Positions 10,912 through 21,794 of a DNA stretch of 64,000 nt are shown one piece after another. Under the pieces are notes generated by a model. It worked only from the letters and a program-made list of their open reading frames with translations. It did not search any database and was not told the DNA's origin. Origin of the DNA: Phlebopus portentosus. Lineage: Eukaryota; Basidiomycota; Agaricomycetes; Boletales; Boletinellaceae. Positions within the stretch are counted from its first letter, which is position 1; each line of letters begins with the position of its first letter. The DNA lies in the NCBI GenBank assembly GCA_037892935.1, contig JAYXKI010000014.1:62001-126000 (forward strand). Reading direction: 5' to 3'. Position numbers and translations under genes: made by a program.

Positions 10912-11525
10912 CTACGATCTGATCGGAATGCTGCTGGTAGTCGTCGACAAAAAGTTTCCAGGCGCAAAGGTGATGCACAAAACCGATAAATATGGCCGAA
11001 GGCACGTTAAAGGTTCGCCATTCCCCTGGTTCGGTAGCCATCACATTCAATTTGCCCGCAGTTGAACACGCAATTTGCGGATTTCGGACTTGTGCCAAAA
11101 CTACCGAAGAAGCCATCGGTATTTTGATCGATCTTTATAGTAATGATATGGGTGTGCGAGGCGACAGAAGGATGAAGCGATTCGGGGGCATTTTTGACGG
11201 CGAGTATTCTGCTGCTCGCCTTGTCTTGTGCATGCATGTTGACGTAAATCGGGACTTAGCTATGGATTTGTTCTACCCAGGCAGTAGGCTCCTTTACAGA
11301 CAGATATCTCATGGCCTGTGGCACGCAAAAAGTAAGTATGCCCTCGTCCTCGGGAAGACTTATAGCTGATGTCTTGTCTCAGTTGTCCATGAGGTTGATG
11401 GTGTAATAGCCACCGGGAAAAGCTGCACATTAGAATTCACTCTCGCACGATTGAGAAGTGAATTAGAGACCAATATCAATCATCTGCAGGATAGCGCAGG
11501 CAGTATTGGACGATGGAGATGCTAA
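10912..11525 (+). CDS. Unrecognised multi-exon gene, 3' exons
   Basis: Exons 10912-11012, 11062-11331 and 11383-11525 join in frame across introns of 49 and 51 nt with GT-AG ends. The encoded segment runs from YDLIGMLLVVVDKKFPG to a TAA stop and is about 170 residues long. It has no motif I recognise. Upstream exons are uncertain: an open frame from 10768 ends at a good donor (GTATGT at 10877) but in a phase that does not fit, so an additional small exon may be missing. The neighbouring ORF at 10055-10690 carries a similar segment. Confidence 0.5.
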
Positions 11526-11700
11526 GGAATGGATGTCACTCGCTAGTTTAGGTTTGGTCGTGTTTGCTAAATATACTGTATACCCCAAACGCGATCTTAT
11601 TGAAAACTGCAATCTATGGTATGAGCAGCTCGCAGGCTAAACAAAACAACAAAGCCGTTCTACGATACCAAATGTACTCTAAGAATAGATTCATGTGCCA

Positions 11701-13149
11701 TCAGGATGAAGGCAGCTGGAGATGTCTCTTTATCGCTGACGCGACTTCCGCGGCCTTCGGGCGCCGCGCCGGTTCCTCTTCAACGCAACTTTCTATGAGC
11801 AACCTATACCATCCGGGAGTTGCGGGGTTATCTTTTTTCCACAGATCACCGCGTCCCTGCTGCACTGGACCACCGCGCCGGGAAGTATTGCTGGACGATC
11901 TCTGACGGCTAGCTTCACCGTAAATGTCCGGAAAACCATCGAAATTCTCTTCCGCTAGTGCCCAAAGTGTCATCCCAAGGTTTGCGACATCAAGTGCCGT
12001 ACCGATTTCGTATGTTGACCTTCGCCAGCGCTCTGGAGCCGCCCAGCGCCTCGAGTAACGCATACCAGTAGGAGACGCTGCCCCTCGGAAACCGGCTATG
12101 ATGAGGCACGTGTTCTTCGAACTCGTGGAGTTTGCTGTACCTGATACGAGCACGTTTCGCGGGTTCAGATTGCGAAGGGTGAGTTGTCCGAGTATTGAAT
12201 GTCCGTCGTGCAGCGTAGCTACACCTTGGGCGAGCTGAGCGGCCCAGCTGAGCTTTTCTTTCCATTCGGGCTGCCGGGGAAACGTGATGCTTCCAATGTT
12301 ACCCAGACTGGCCTGGCCCGCAGCTAGTTGGCGACGGTTGGTGAATACCTCTTCCATGCTCCCGTATGGTTCGAACGGCGAAAGAAAGCCTCGGAGACGA
12401 TCGCGCGCATCTACCACGATTGCGGAGACTGGCAAAGTCTTCGCGGATCCGTCACCACGTAAAGGCGACTGCAGAAGAAGCTCGATTTCATGAGCTGTGG
12501 TGTTCGCGTCTCTACCCGGTCTTTTGAGAGCAAATACGCCCTCGTGTCCATTCCATAGGACCCTATCAATGCCTTCCGCGAGGCCGAATCGGCCAACTGG
12601 ACCAAGCCGCTTGAGTGATGTGATCTGTGCTGTGGGCGGACGCAACGCAGCAAGTGCACGTGGGATCTCGCGAGACGGGAAAATAAGTTCATTCTCCTCG
12701 TTGACTGAGTACGTTATTCTATTCCCGGGTTCGGTGCGAATGCTGATCCGTGTTGCTGACATAAAGAAGCGTTCAATTGAAGATAGAGACTCTTGAACAA
12801 GACGCAACAACTCTGCCTCGACTTCGGGCCTTCGTTGCGACTCAAGGTCGCCTTCGCTATCGAAAGCCTCTAGTATGCTGTTCTCTATCGCATTTGGTAC
12901 GTTTGTGTTGCGATCCAGACAGAGAACAAGTGTTTCGGAGGCCGGATCATCATAAGAATCCAGGATAGGGCAATAATAAACTTCCGCGAGGAGTCGAACT
13001 AGATGTACATGGGACTTGAAAGATACCCTTCTTAACGACAACTGTCTTCTTGCGCGTTCTGAAATCATGTTGATGGTAAGTTCAAATAGACGCTCGTGCA
13101 AGTAATAGATCGCGTGCCTTGTGGGCTTAATCTGCCTGAAGTAGTGCAT
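11701..13149 (-). CDS. Pseudokinase (protein kinase-like fold, catalytic residues lost)
   Basis: A single exon of 482 codons. Residues about 1-170 are an unassigned N-terminal region; about 180-478 align to a protein kinase domain. Seen: Lys209 in FALKR (the VAIK lysine), Glu221 as a possible helix-C glutamate, and APE at 371-373. The catalytic loop reads LRNLNPRN (HRD Asp replaced by Asn327, the loop Lys also by Asn), and the DFG position reads GFR at 353-355. Without both aspartates, normal phosphotransfer is unlikely. Pseudokinases usually act as scaffolds or allosteric partners; the role here is unknown. It is convergent with the gene ending at 11525, only 175 bases apart. Confidence 0.8.
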   Translation of the reverse strand: MHYFRQIKPTRHAIYYLHERLFELTINMISERARRQLSLRRVSFKSHVHLVRLLAEVYYCPILDSYDDPASETLVLCLDRNTNVPNAIENSILEAFDSEGDLESQRRPEVEAELLRLVQESLSSIERFFMSATRISIRTEPGNRITYSVNEENELIFPSREIPRALAALRPPTAQITSLKRLGPVGRFGLAEGIDRVLWNGHEGVFALKRPGRDANTTAHEIELLLQSPLRGDGSAKTLPVSAIVVDARDRLRGFLSPFEPYGSMEEVFTNRRQLAAGQASLGNIGSITFPRQPEWKEKLSWAAQLAQGVATLHDGHSILGQLTLRNLNPRNVLVSGTANSTSSKNTCLIIAGFRGAASPTGMRYSRRWAAPERWRRSTYEIGTALDVANLGMTLWALAEENFDGFPDIYGEASRQRSSSNTSRRGGPVQQGRGDLWKKDNPATPGWYRLLIESCVEEEPARRPKAAEVASAIKRHLQLPSS

Positions 13150-13418
13150 TAGTATTTATACAGGAGAACGGCTGATCTAAGACTTACGGCCAGATGATGT
13201 TGAGGCCTTCTCCCATAAACTCATTTCGATGGAATTCAAGCGATTTGGTTCGACGGTAGAAAAGACGGTTTAATAAGGAAGACTAGATGTGAGGTGTTCT
13301 ACGCTGTGGACTCAAACAGGGACAGACAAATTGGGAGCTTGATACGAGCACTGAAGAGTTGACGCTTTTATAGAGATAGATACGGAAATGCGAGAAATTT
13401 GAGTTTCTGTATCCGAGG

Positions 13419-13818
13419 CTATGATGCCTTGTCTTGCCTTAGGGGATGGACGCGATCTCCACAATGTCCGCCAACCGGGGTATCGGGTTTCTCGGACGGG
13501 AGCAAAAAGAATTCCTGCTTTCCGTCATTACCAGGAGTAATGAGAGGATTACTGAATAGCTGTGGATGAAAGACATCCGGCACCTTCAGAAAGGGGTCAC
13601 CGCGTTGCATACATTCATCGTCTGTTGCCCAGAAGTCCGCAGAAATCAATTAGCGAAGGACTGACGTCCCTGGTTCTCCGACGTCATATTGAGTGACATG
13701 ATTAGGCAGTCAACGTGGACTTGACTGGACGGTAGGCGCACAACCAGTTGTTTGGTGACAACGAAGTAGATCCGTCCGCTTTCGTCGCTGAGCGAGGCTA
13801 TGAGCTCAGATATCCCGT
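13419..13818 (-). CDS. Unrecognised gene, last two exons
   Basis: Exons 13666-13818 and 13419-13621, minus strand, join in phase across a 44-nt intron and encode about 117 residues ending at TAG. The first carries DGISELIASLSDESGR and RIYFVVTKQLVVRLPS; the second carries DPFLKVPDVFHPQLFS. The composition and clean splice phases support real coding sequence, but I do not recognise the family. Upstream exons should lie between 13819 and about 14430 (candidate frames near 13915-13965 and 14405), but could not be joined with confidence. Confidence 0.5.
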
Positions 13819-14703
13819 CTTTATAACGGGCAAAGCAGAAAGACTAACCAGATAAAAGAATTTTGAGAGTTTCTGATATAACAGGTATTTTCGTGCAATG
13901 CGTCGAGTTTTGCACGTGGAGGCCCAGCATCAAAATAGCGAGCGCTTCGATCATCCCTGGAATGGCAACACAGTAAGTGCGCTCTTCGTTATCTAAATTA
14001 CGTTCGGAGCAAAGCTTCTTTTCCGCGGCGACAGACTTACAGAAAGTATTCCCGGAACCTAGACCTCAAGCGATGATGGCCTAGATCTCTGAACCATAGC
14101 GCAGGCACGTATTTAAGATCAAATGGATGTAAAAGTACTCGCAGATGATTGCATATTTAGGTTTGCCCAGCCATTGAGGACTGTGCGGACCATCGGACTG
14201 ATAGAGTGTTAGTTAGCATGATGAAATTGGCGGTGAGAAATTAATGCGCCAAACTCAATCACGCAAAACCTTGATTAACTGGGACGTGCTGAGCGGTGAA
14301 CTCAGCCTCAAACAGCAAACGTTCTGAGGGAAGTGTCGAGTGAAGAATCGGATAGATATTACGTCCTTGACAGGTCAATATCACTGTAGGGCAGCATAAA
14401 AACAGTCGTGCGACCCGCCGCCATGCCTAAGCGAACCGGAATAGAATCTGCGGATAAACGATCATCTGTGAACTGAGATTCCTAGAATCCGCGGAAGTAA
14501 CTTCAACTTACAGCATAATCTGCTAGTGCTATGTTTTTGGGTTCGGCTTTCTCAGTCCTAGTTGCAGAATAATGAGCCGAAAAGAACTCGTGCTCGTAAA
14601 GATGAACTAGAAGACACGGGCTTAAAGAAAAGTAAACGACGTTATCGAATGAGAGGAATCAAAATAGAGGGAAGCTCTGTCACTTACGATATAGTGAGTT
14701 CAG
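13819..14703. other. Region with unresolved 5' exons of the preceding gene
   Basis: Several short minus-strand frames with plausible splice sites (for example one reading MIEALAILMLGLH near 13955) may be 5' exons of the gene at 13419-13818. None gives a unique in-phase model. No other feature was seen. Confidence 0.3.
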
Positions 14704-15245
14704 CTAGAGCCAAGCATCAAATGCGTTTTGCTCATCGTTCGCGTAGATGATATCCAATCCGGCAGTCTTGGCACTAGAGGGCGGACAGGCAGACAAGTTC
14801 TTAGCAAGTCCAGGACAAAACGCGGACTATAGCAAGGATGGTCAAGATTTGTCATTCATACGGCAGATTTCCGGTTCAAAGAGAAGTACTCACTAATGAC
14901 AAACAACTTGCAAGTTCTTGGCTGCAGAACCGCAACTACGTCTCAAGTATGCAAGTGAAGAACTTGAGTGAGCAAATGTTCTACAGAAGCTTGGAACAGC
15001 CGAGGAGCACACAAGTTTGAAGCACAAGTCAGTCATCAGTCCCAATACTGTACGATTTCGGAAAGAAACTCACCGTATTGGTGAGACGTGGCAATTTTTT
15101 ACGCGGATGAGGAATGGTGCCACATTCAGAGGTATTCAACAGGAAAACTGTAAATGAAAGCCATCTTGCTTCTATGCATACTAGAAGCTCCAAAGCTGAA
15201 ATAAGTCATGTCGCCAGTGAAAGGCGCGTTTTCTGCGAGGTAGAA
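14704..15245 (-). CDS. Unrecognised gene, last four exons
   Basis: Minus-strand exons 15182-15245, 15074-15147, 14894-14935 and 14704-14826 join with correct phase (64, 74, 42 and 123 nt) and GT-AG introns of 34, 138 and 67 nt. The first intron is shorter than typical. They encode about 100 residues ending in NAFDAWL and TAG. Several Cys residues lie in the last two exons (CSQE, FCPGL, SACPP). The 42-nt exon is notable. The 5' end is not resolved; a frame around 15300-15490 is a candidate. No family was recognised. Confidence 0.45.
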
Positions 15246-16094
15246 CTGCAAGTAGGAAGAGACATCCGAGTTCGTAAACGGAACGCGCATGCTTAAAAAT
15301 CACACGGGCGACTAGCCTCACTACAAATCCCGGTGCGTTCCGCTCCTTCTGAAAATGCAAATAAGTCTGGGACTCCTGTGACCGATGGACAGTAACTTGC
15401 TGGAGTTGCAGATGAGTAAGCACAAGCGAGAACACCGAATGAGATACCATATATAAGATCTGACCTGTACTGAGTATACAATGGGTTACACATCAGTGTC
15501 AGATCCCTCTTTCTCTCCGAGGATATTGGATGATTTATTTATGGCACAAGCCGATCCACATACCTAGCGGACAGGTAGTATAGTTCTTCGCGGGCGAGAT
15601 CGATGGTCGTACTGTAGCACAACGAATACGAGCTACACCGACATCTCGCCCAAGTCCACGATACTTTCTCCACTCTTAGAAAATGAATGATATGGGATGA
15701 CTAGAAGGAAAAAGATATTACTCCATTTGACATGTGAGGGGACGACAAATGAAAGAACTCATGTATGTACAGATGAGAGATTTTCATGAAGGAAAACTAG
15801 AGCAATAAGAATCTCTAAAAAATACTATTGATGGTATCGAAAAACCTTGAACATTTGCGACCGCGCTCCAGGGTGACACAAAAGAACGTTTGCAAATTCA
15901 AATATTCTCGGTCTTTCCGTTACACTGTATAAGTAGTCATGCATATAGTGTATGAAACCTCATTGGTCTCGACCTCATGCGCACACTATTTAATGGAGAA
16001 GAAGCACATCAAAGTTGGAGGAAAGTGGCAACTATCTGCAGATCGATGCCTTTGTCATGTACATTTTCAGAAAGTGATCTGTGCAGACCTTCAT
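15246..16094. other. Intergenic and unresolved 5' exons
   Basis: 15246-15500 may hold 5' exons of the preceding minus-strand gene. 15500-16094 shows only short frames and AT-rich sequence; no motif was recognised. Confidence 0.3.
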
Positions 16095-16536
16095 GGGCAA
16101 ACTAAACTGTTATCTAGACTGGGAATAAATTCATAACTAGATGACAAATGAAATTTGAAATAACAAAAGGGATTAAATTACAAGTAAAGTGCATAGAGAT
16201 TTTGAAATCTCATAAAGGAAAAGATGCTTGCATTTCTCCACGTGCGACATTTTAAATTATCCCAAGGAAGACATTTGAAGTTTCTTTAATTTTGTAATCT
16301 TTGACCGCACAAGTAATTTCTTCCTTGACAAAGATTACAAAAGAAACTTCGAATGTTTCCTTGGGATAATTTAAAATGCCGCACGTGGAGAAATGCAAGC
16401 ATCTTTTCCTTTATGAGATTCAAAATTCTCTATGCATTTCCACATGATTTTACTTGTAATTTAATCCCTTTTGTTATTTCAAATTTCATTTGTCATTTGG
16501 TTATGAATTTATTCCAGGTCTAAATACAGTTTGCCC
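16095..16536. mobile_element. Palindromic MITE (442 bp)
   Basis: The two halves are near-perfect inverted copies (left about 16125-16310, right about 16320-16515) that pair through to the tips GGGCAAAC and GTTTGCCC. There is no coding capacity. The tip also occurs at 8006-8028 and at 16650-16660, so it is a family. I could not read a clear target duplication (flanks TTCAT and GCTGT). Confidence 0.8.
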
Positions 16537-16595
16537 GCTGTGTTAACATCTAGCCAAAGAACAAATATAAAATTTATTATGTGACTAAATACATT

Positions 16596-16660
16596 ATTAC
16601 ATTTCATATTTCATTTGTCATCTAGTTATGAATTTATTCTAAATAAATAACAGTTTGCCC
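16596..16660. repeat. Second MITE terminus relic
   Basis: Repeats the right-hand terminal 60 bases of the MITE at 16095-16536 (TTATGAATTTATTC then CAGTTTGCCC). Left half missing; probably an older, truncated or nested copy. Confidence 0.6.
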
Positions 16661-17040
16661 TACCGTGCTTCCTCGACTCGAGATAGCAGGTCCTTGAACC
16701 GAATCACTTTCTCCGAGTCTCAGCGGGCGGATTGAATTACGCATATTTTTGGTCGGTTCTTTCATATGTATACAGAGTAAATGACAGATAAGTAATAGAT
16801 CCACACGATTGGTTAGGCTGAATGTCGAAACGAAGACAAAGAGCGTCGCCATGAATACTTCATTCCTAGCATTCTCGCTGACTCTCCGGGAACGAATAAT
16901 CAGGGGCAAAATTAGAATAGATTATTTACGATAGCATTTATCCATCCATGATCAATACACGATACGAACCATTCGACACCGGAGCTTCAAAACGGGCGCT
17001 GATGCGGAAAGAAGGAAAATGTTGTGGTGAAACGCCGACT
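16661..17040. other. Spacer between MITE and DUF6534 gene
   Basis: One open minus-strand frame (16634-16909) is present but runs through the MITE relic and has no recognised motif; most likely 3' untranslated and spacer sequence. Confidence 0.4.
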
Positions 17041-18730
17041 CTAGATGGCTTGTCCCTTCGAGTGAGTGTATGATGGACCATATCCGTCGCCTTCAATGTC
17101 CGAATCTTGCCTGCTGATGTCCTGTTTATATCGAAGAAAAATAATAGAAACGTCGATATGAGAGAAATGACAGAACAACGCGAAAGAACAACACACCTTT
17201 TGCGCTTCGTGGTCCAAAATCGTCTCTGTATCCACTTTGATCGTGACAACTCGAGCTCCGCCAGCCGGCTGAATAGCAAAAAAACAACGCACGCGGAAAG
17301 AAAAACAGTCACAGGGGAGAAAATAATATTAGGAACAGGGAATTTATGAACGTGCAGAAGATGAAACGTACACGTATTGAGTATGATGACACTTCAGGGC
17401 GGTTATCTCGCATGTCAGCCATGCGGAAGTTACGACCAGGTGTACCGGAGCTATCAGTAGTAGAGCCACCACTCTTAATTGATCGCGAATTCAACCTGCA
17501 TCAATGCGTAAGGTCGATAAGACCCGTAAAAGAGCCTGACAATGAAACACTTACGATGACATCACAGAGTTCATATATACTGTTAACAAGCGTTTCGTAA
17601 GAGATTGGTCGGAGTTTAAGAGTAGGAAGTGGAATAGAGCACTCACATCGCGTGAGGATATAGTAAAAGAAGAGATATACGAACGTGTCCTCGAGGGCGA
17701 AGGTCACTATCAAGCACAAGACAGCAACTACGGCCGTCGTAGCGCCGGTGTTAATTGTGAACGCTAATATTTTGTTCCCGAGAGAGTCGTTCTTCTTGAA
17801 ACCAGTTCTTGTTGTATGGAATAGGTACAGGAGTGTTGCAGCAATGCCGATGTCTGCAGCGGCTGTGACAGCATTATCTACCCGGATGAAGGTGCGCACG
17901 GACCGCAACTCGTCGAACGTGGCAACTGAATGTACTTTGGTGTAGTGCAAGATGGTGCAGATCAGTTGACCAAGAGCCAGAACGGCCGTTGCGCCAGTAA
18001 GGGTGAGATTCTTCTTGCCAACTGTGGGATGAAAAACGGTAAGCATATAGGAAATGCTATGAAAATGAGAGACATACGAAGATATATCCTATCGACAAAG
18101 ATCGTTTGGACGATGACGGCAATAACTCCAGTCAAGATAACAGCGTCACATAGCATGCTACGCGAGCCTTGTAAGAAGCTTCGCATCTCATAATTCATGC
18201 ATAAATCTTACCTTTCGAGTGTTTCGAGGTATGTAACATCCGCATAGTGAGTGACCAAGTACTTATACGCCGCTCCAAGTACGAATGCCTGGTGTACTGT
18301 CTCGAGTGCCCAGACCGCGAAGACCTGGACCTTCAGATACAGAGAGTCGGAAGCATATCTCTAGAAAAACCGGATATTCAACATCTTCCTCCAATATGGA
18401 ATGAGCAGCAAGAGACGTACGTCGAAGTAGTAATACACCTGCACGCTGCCCGATCCCCATAACCTAACACATAATAACAATTAGTCGAATTATCTCTCGT
18501 AAGTGTCATCACGGAACAAAGCGTACGCCATCGCCAATCTAATGTAAATTTACACATCAGATCGCATTGTGAGGTGAGGAGTCAAAACACAATGTTCTTG
18601 TACTCACAGTCCACCGAGGGTCATAATCCCGAACTACATAACGATAAAGTCAATTGGCTAGAGCCAAGATAGTTCTTATGGCAATACGCACAGTGTCGTC
18701 TATCGAGACAGTCCCAGTTGTCGCGCTCAT
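17041..18730 (-). CDS. DUF6534-type polytopic membrane protein
   Basis: Start ATG at 18730, stop TAG at 17041. Early exons: 18692-18730 (13 codons ending SIDDT), 18608-18633 (26 nt, FGIMTLGG), 18527-18538 (12 nt), then the LWGSGSVQVYYYF exon. The next exon encodes SDSLYLKVQ...LETVHQAFVLG. The last long exon holds the family signature TGFKKNDSLGNKILAFT-like segment followed by a hydrophobic run. A Ser/Gly-rich cytosolic tail is spread over three more small exons. It has about seven hydrophobic segments. DUF6534 proteins are frequent in mushroom-forming fungi and of unknown function. The 12- and 26-nt exons are shared with the paralogue at 51545-53519. Confidence 0.8.
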
Positions 18731-19968
18731 TTTGTCTATGGCAGACCTCCTAAACGGAAAGCAAGGAGGATGGCGAGGTGATGGTGGAAGAAAAGAAAGA
18801 GGGGACTAAATGTAAAGTAATCAAAACCGCGACCGGGTGATGTTTTTCCTGAACCTGAATCCGGGTTTTTTCGTGTCTTGCCAGTTATAGGCATAACTCG
18901 GTGAGGACAGTCATTCTGCCCGACAAAACAGGCTGGGTCAAAGTGTCAATTGCGCTTTGCCGAGGTTCCTGGTCATGGTCATATAGTTTCGATTGGAAAT
19001 ATAGAATAAGAGAAATTCCCACGGATATGAAACCTGTTTTGGGCGATTACTTTGCAGCAGCTGTAGCCTGATATGGAAATCAAGCCAGGGTTGAGACGGT
19101 CAAGCTCATTAATATTGATCGGAAACACAGATCTCTGAATTCTGTCTCGGGACCTCGGAGAAATGCAGCATCCTCTGCCGCAGACCGCCGGTTTCCAACA
19201 CAACAAAGAATATATCAGGTGCGGTCCTCACCTTTCCATATCTTCTGATAAGTACAGAACCCGTTAGCTAATTCCTTCTCTTAAACTTCATCCATCAGGA
19301 GTGCATCAGGTTGTGCTGAATACAGCCTACGCGTACACACCGTCAGACGACCGGAGAGAAACGACGGTGTCTATTTTTCCCTGCCGAATGTACGCGTTTG
19401 ATTGATTATTTGCAAGCAGCGCTAACATTTGCATGATACGGGATTCGAAACCATTCAGCGAGTTAGGAACTGTTAGCGACCCGTCATCAGCTTTCAAGTC
19501 TGCGATCTTCTTAACCATGTCAATCAGGGTCTATCATTCATAGCGGACGTCTTCTTATCCATGCCACCATGAGTCTGCAGAGCGTCTGCCTTACTCGATT
19601 CTGAACATGTCGCCGAGTTGATGCACATATGATAAGTCACAGTGGGCCTTAAAGCGGCCGGAATTAACAGCGGAACGGAATGTGAAAGAATTACTCTGAT
19701 TGGCTGATTTCATATACCCACCAAAATTCCGCCGGTTCCGAGATTTGTTTCTTCCCGCGTGTTTCCAAGTGAAGGCATTCTCACAAAATAAACGTCAAGT
19801 GTTTTCAGTAGGAAGCCTTTAGCGGGTCGGGCTTTTTGATCCGTCTAATCGGCATACACCAACTTAATCTAACGTACGTATGAGTATGAGAACTTAACTT
19901 ACAAAGACGCATTCACAGGTCCCTTCATTCGTTTTCTATTCTTCACCCCACCGCCAGTATCACCGACC
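18731..19968. other. Intergenic between divergent DUF6534 and reductase genes
   Basis: Presumed bidirectional promoter region. A 63-codon minus frame at 19327-19518 (starts MVKKIADLKADDGS) looks protein-like and could be a small gene or a last exon, but no upstream exon could be joined. Nothing else was recognised. Confidence 0.35.
19327..19518 (-). CDS. Possible small protein, 63 codons
   Basis: Open frame from ATG to TAG with balanced composition and no homologue I recognise. A splice acceptor (AATGATAG) lies just upstream in phase with the frame, so it could instead be the last exon of a longer gene whose 5' part is not identified. It lies between two divergent genes. Confidence 0.2.
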   Translation of the reverse strand: MVKKIADLKADDGSLTVPNSLNGFESRIMQMLALLANNQSNAYIRQGKIDTVVSLRSSDGVYA

Positions 19969-20984
19969 ATGCCAGTCAAGTTTTACGAGCTCGCAGACGG
20001 TTTTCAAATTCCATGGATGGCGTTTGGTACAGGTACAGCTCTCTTCCAGAAGGAATGTGCAGCCGCCTGTAAACTCGCGCTTTCCGTCGGTTTCACACAC
20101 CTCGACGCAGCACAGATGTATGGCAACGAGGATGGCGTGGGCGCGGCTATCGCTTCTTCTGGCCTTCCACGAGACTTGCTGTTCATCACAACAAAGCTTG
20201 CTGCAATTCCTCGGGGACAAACGGTCGAAGACACCCTTCGTAGGAGCTTGAAGAAACTGCAAATAGACTACGTGGATTTGTTCCTTGTTCATATACCCAC
20301 TCAGCATAAGGATCGCGAAGGCGGCTTGAAGCAGGTGTGGAAAGAGATGGTAGATGTGAAGAAGAAAGGATTGACGCGTAGCATCGGGGTGAGCAACTTC
20401 AATAAGGCATACCTGGAGGAGGTCATTGGCGTCGGTCTTGAGAAGCCTGTCGTGAATCAGGTACGTGAGAGATGCAAAAACCTTATCTCTCGAGCTAACC
20501 AGTGCGTTGAAGATTGAATTCCACCCACTTATTTCGACCCGTATGGCTCCACTCATTAACTATATGCGCGAACAAGGAATTGCACTAGCTTCCTACGGCA
20601 CACTTTCTCCGATTCTTCCCCATCGTACGATGAACGAAGCTATCAAGCCCGTTCTCTCGAAACTCAAAGCTACACTCGATAAGCTTGCTCAGGCTCTCGG
20701 CCCCACTGTCTCGCAGAACCAAATTCTCTTCAAGTGGCTGGAGGCTCAGCAAGCCATCGCCGTTACAACGTCCAACAAGGAGTCGCGTCTGAAGGAGAAC
20801 CTTTCTACCGAGAAATTACCAGATCTGGCCGAGGAGGACATGAAAGCCATCGAAGACGCGGTCGGCGGTGCTCACTATCGGGCTTTTGTGCGTTTCTATT
20901 TTTATCTCGACCTATGGATATATGTCGTGACTCACACTTGCGATCTAACTATAGCCTTCGTTTTCTCACATGGACGACAATTAG
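19969..20984 (+). CDS. Aldo-keto reductase, NAD(P)H-dependent
   Basis: Exons 19969-20460, 20513-20887 and 20955-20984 give 298 residues; introns of 52 and 67 nt are GT-AG and in phase. A TIM-barrel reductase of the AKR family. The catalytic tetrad is complete: Asp46 and Tyr51 in HLDAAQMYGNE, Lys76 in TTKL, His108 in LVHIP. IGVSNF is present, and the cofactor-binding end is recognisable (AVTTSNKESRLKENL). The short C-terminal exon ends HMDDN. The length is normal for fungal GCY1/YPR1-like or diketogluconate-reductase-like enzymes that reduce aldehydes and ketones; the substrate cannot be told. A decayed copy of its second half lies at 24050-24480. Confidence 0.92.
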
Positions 20985-21794
20985 ATCGAGCCGGTTAAAG
21001 AAATGTGTAAGTTCTGAGTTCTTAGTGATGCTCCTGAAGAACCTAACAATGATGCGATAGAGAAATAAACAGAAAAGTGAATATATGTATCTTTACGACG
21101 GGATCACCAGTCTTGTTCTTCGGTAGCCACGGTTTGAAACATCAGAGGTGAGATAGGTAACATCGAGCTTTGCAACCAACGCGAGGTGCCGAGAAACCGA
21201 GGCGACACACGAGTCACCAGAGGGACCACGATACCTTCTCAGTACATAGAATATCAAAGGCAAAGGTATACATCGACACGGATTCGCCTCGATCCAAAGA
21301 AAGGAGATTTTGGATTCATCTGGTTCTCTGAATGAATGACACGCGGAGGGTTTGCTCGGGCGCAAAGCTTCTCCAGATCGAGCAATTTATAGTATCTACG
21401 TTCTCCTGATACCTCTACAGAACTTGACCATTGCAGTGCACCAGGGGTCTTTGATTACCTCGTTGCAGCGTTCATTGACTAGTTCCTTTGTTCTGATGAT
21501 TTCCGGAGCGTGACCATCTTTCATCGCGCAAACACTGCAAGATGCCACCTCATCAGAGCTTCGAACAGAATCTCATTCCTTCAAGGCTTAGCTCATGAAC
21601 CTCTCCAGTTGCGACCACGTAACCATACATGGTGTTATAAGAGTACTAAAAAGAAACGTCATATTCAGTGATCCTTCTCCGTGTACTGCTCCCATCTAAT
21701 CTAGCTCCCTTTCACGTATAATAAACGTATAACAACGGGAGAATCACTCTCAAGAAATCCACTCCCCACCCGCAGTTATCTCTCTTCCCAAACC
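20985..21794. other. Intergenic, duplicated downstream
   Basis: The stretch from about 21045 to 21620 is recognisable again, heavily mutated, at 24480-25060. It therefore belongs to a segment that was duplicated together with its flanking genes. The last 100 bases are the presumed promoter of the DUF6533 gene. No coding sequence was recognised. Confidence 0.6.

Noticed and set aside
19960..20556. 198-codon frame on the minus strand over the reductase
   Set aside because: Antisense shadow of a clearly spliced aldo-keto reductase with an intact catalytic tetrad.
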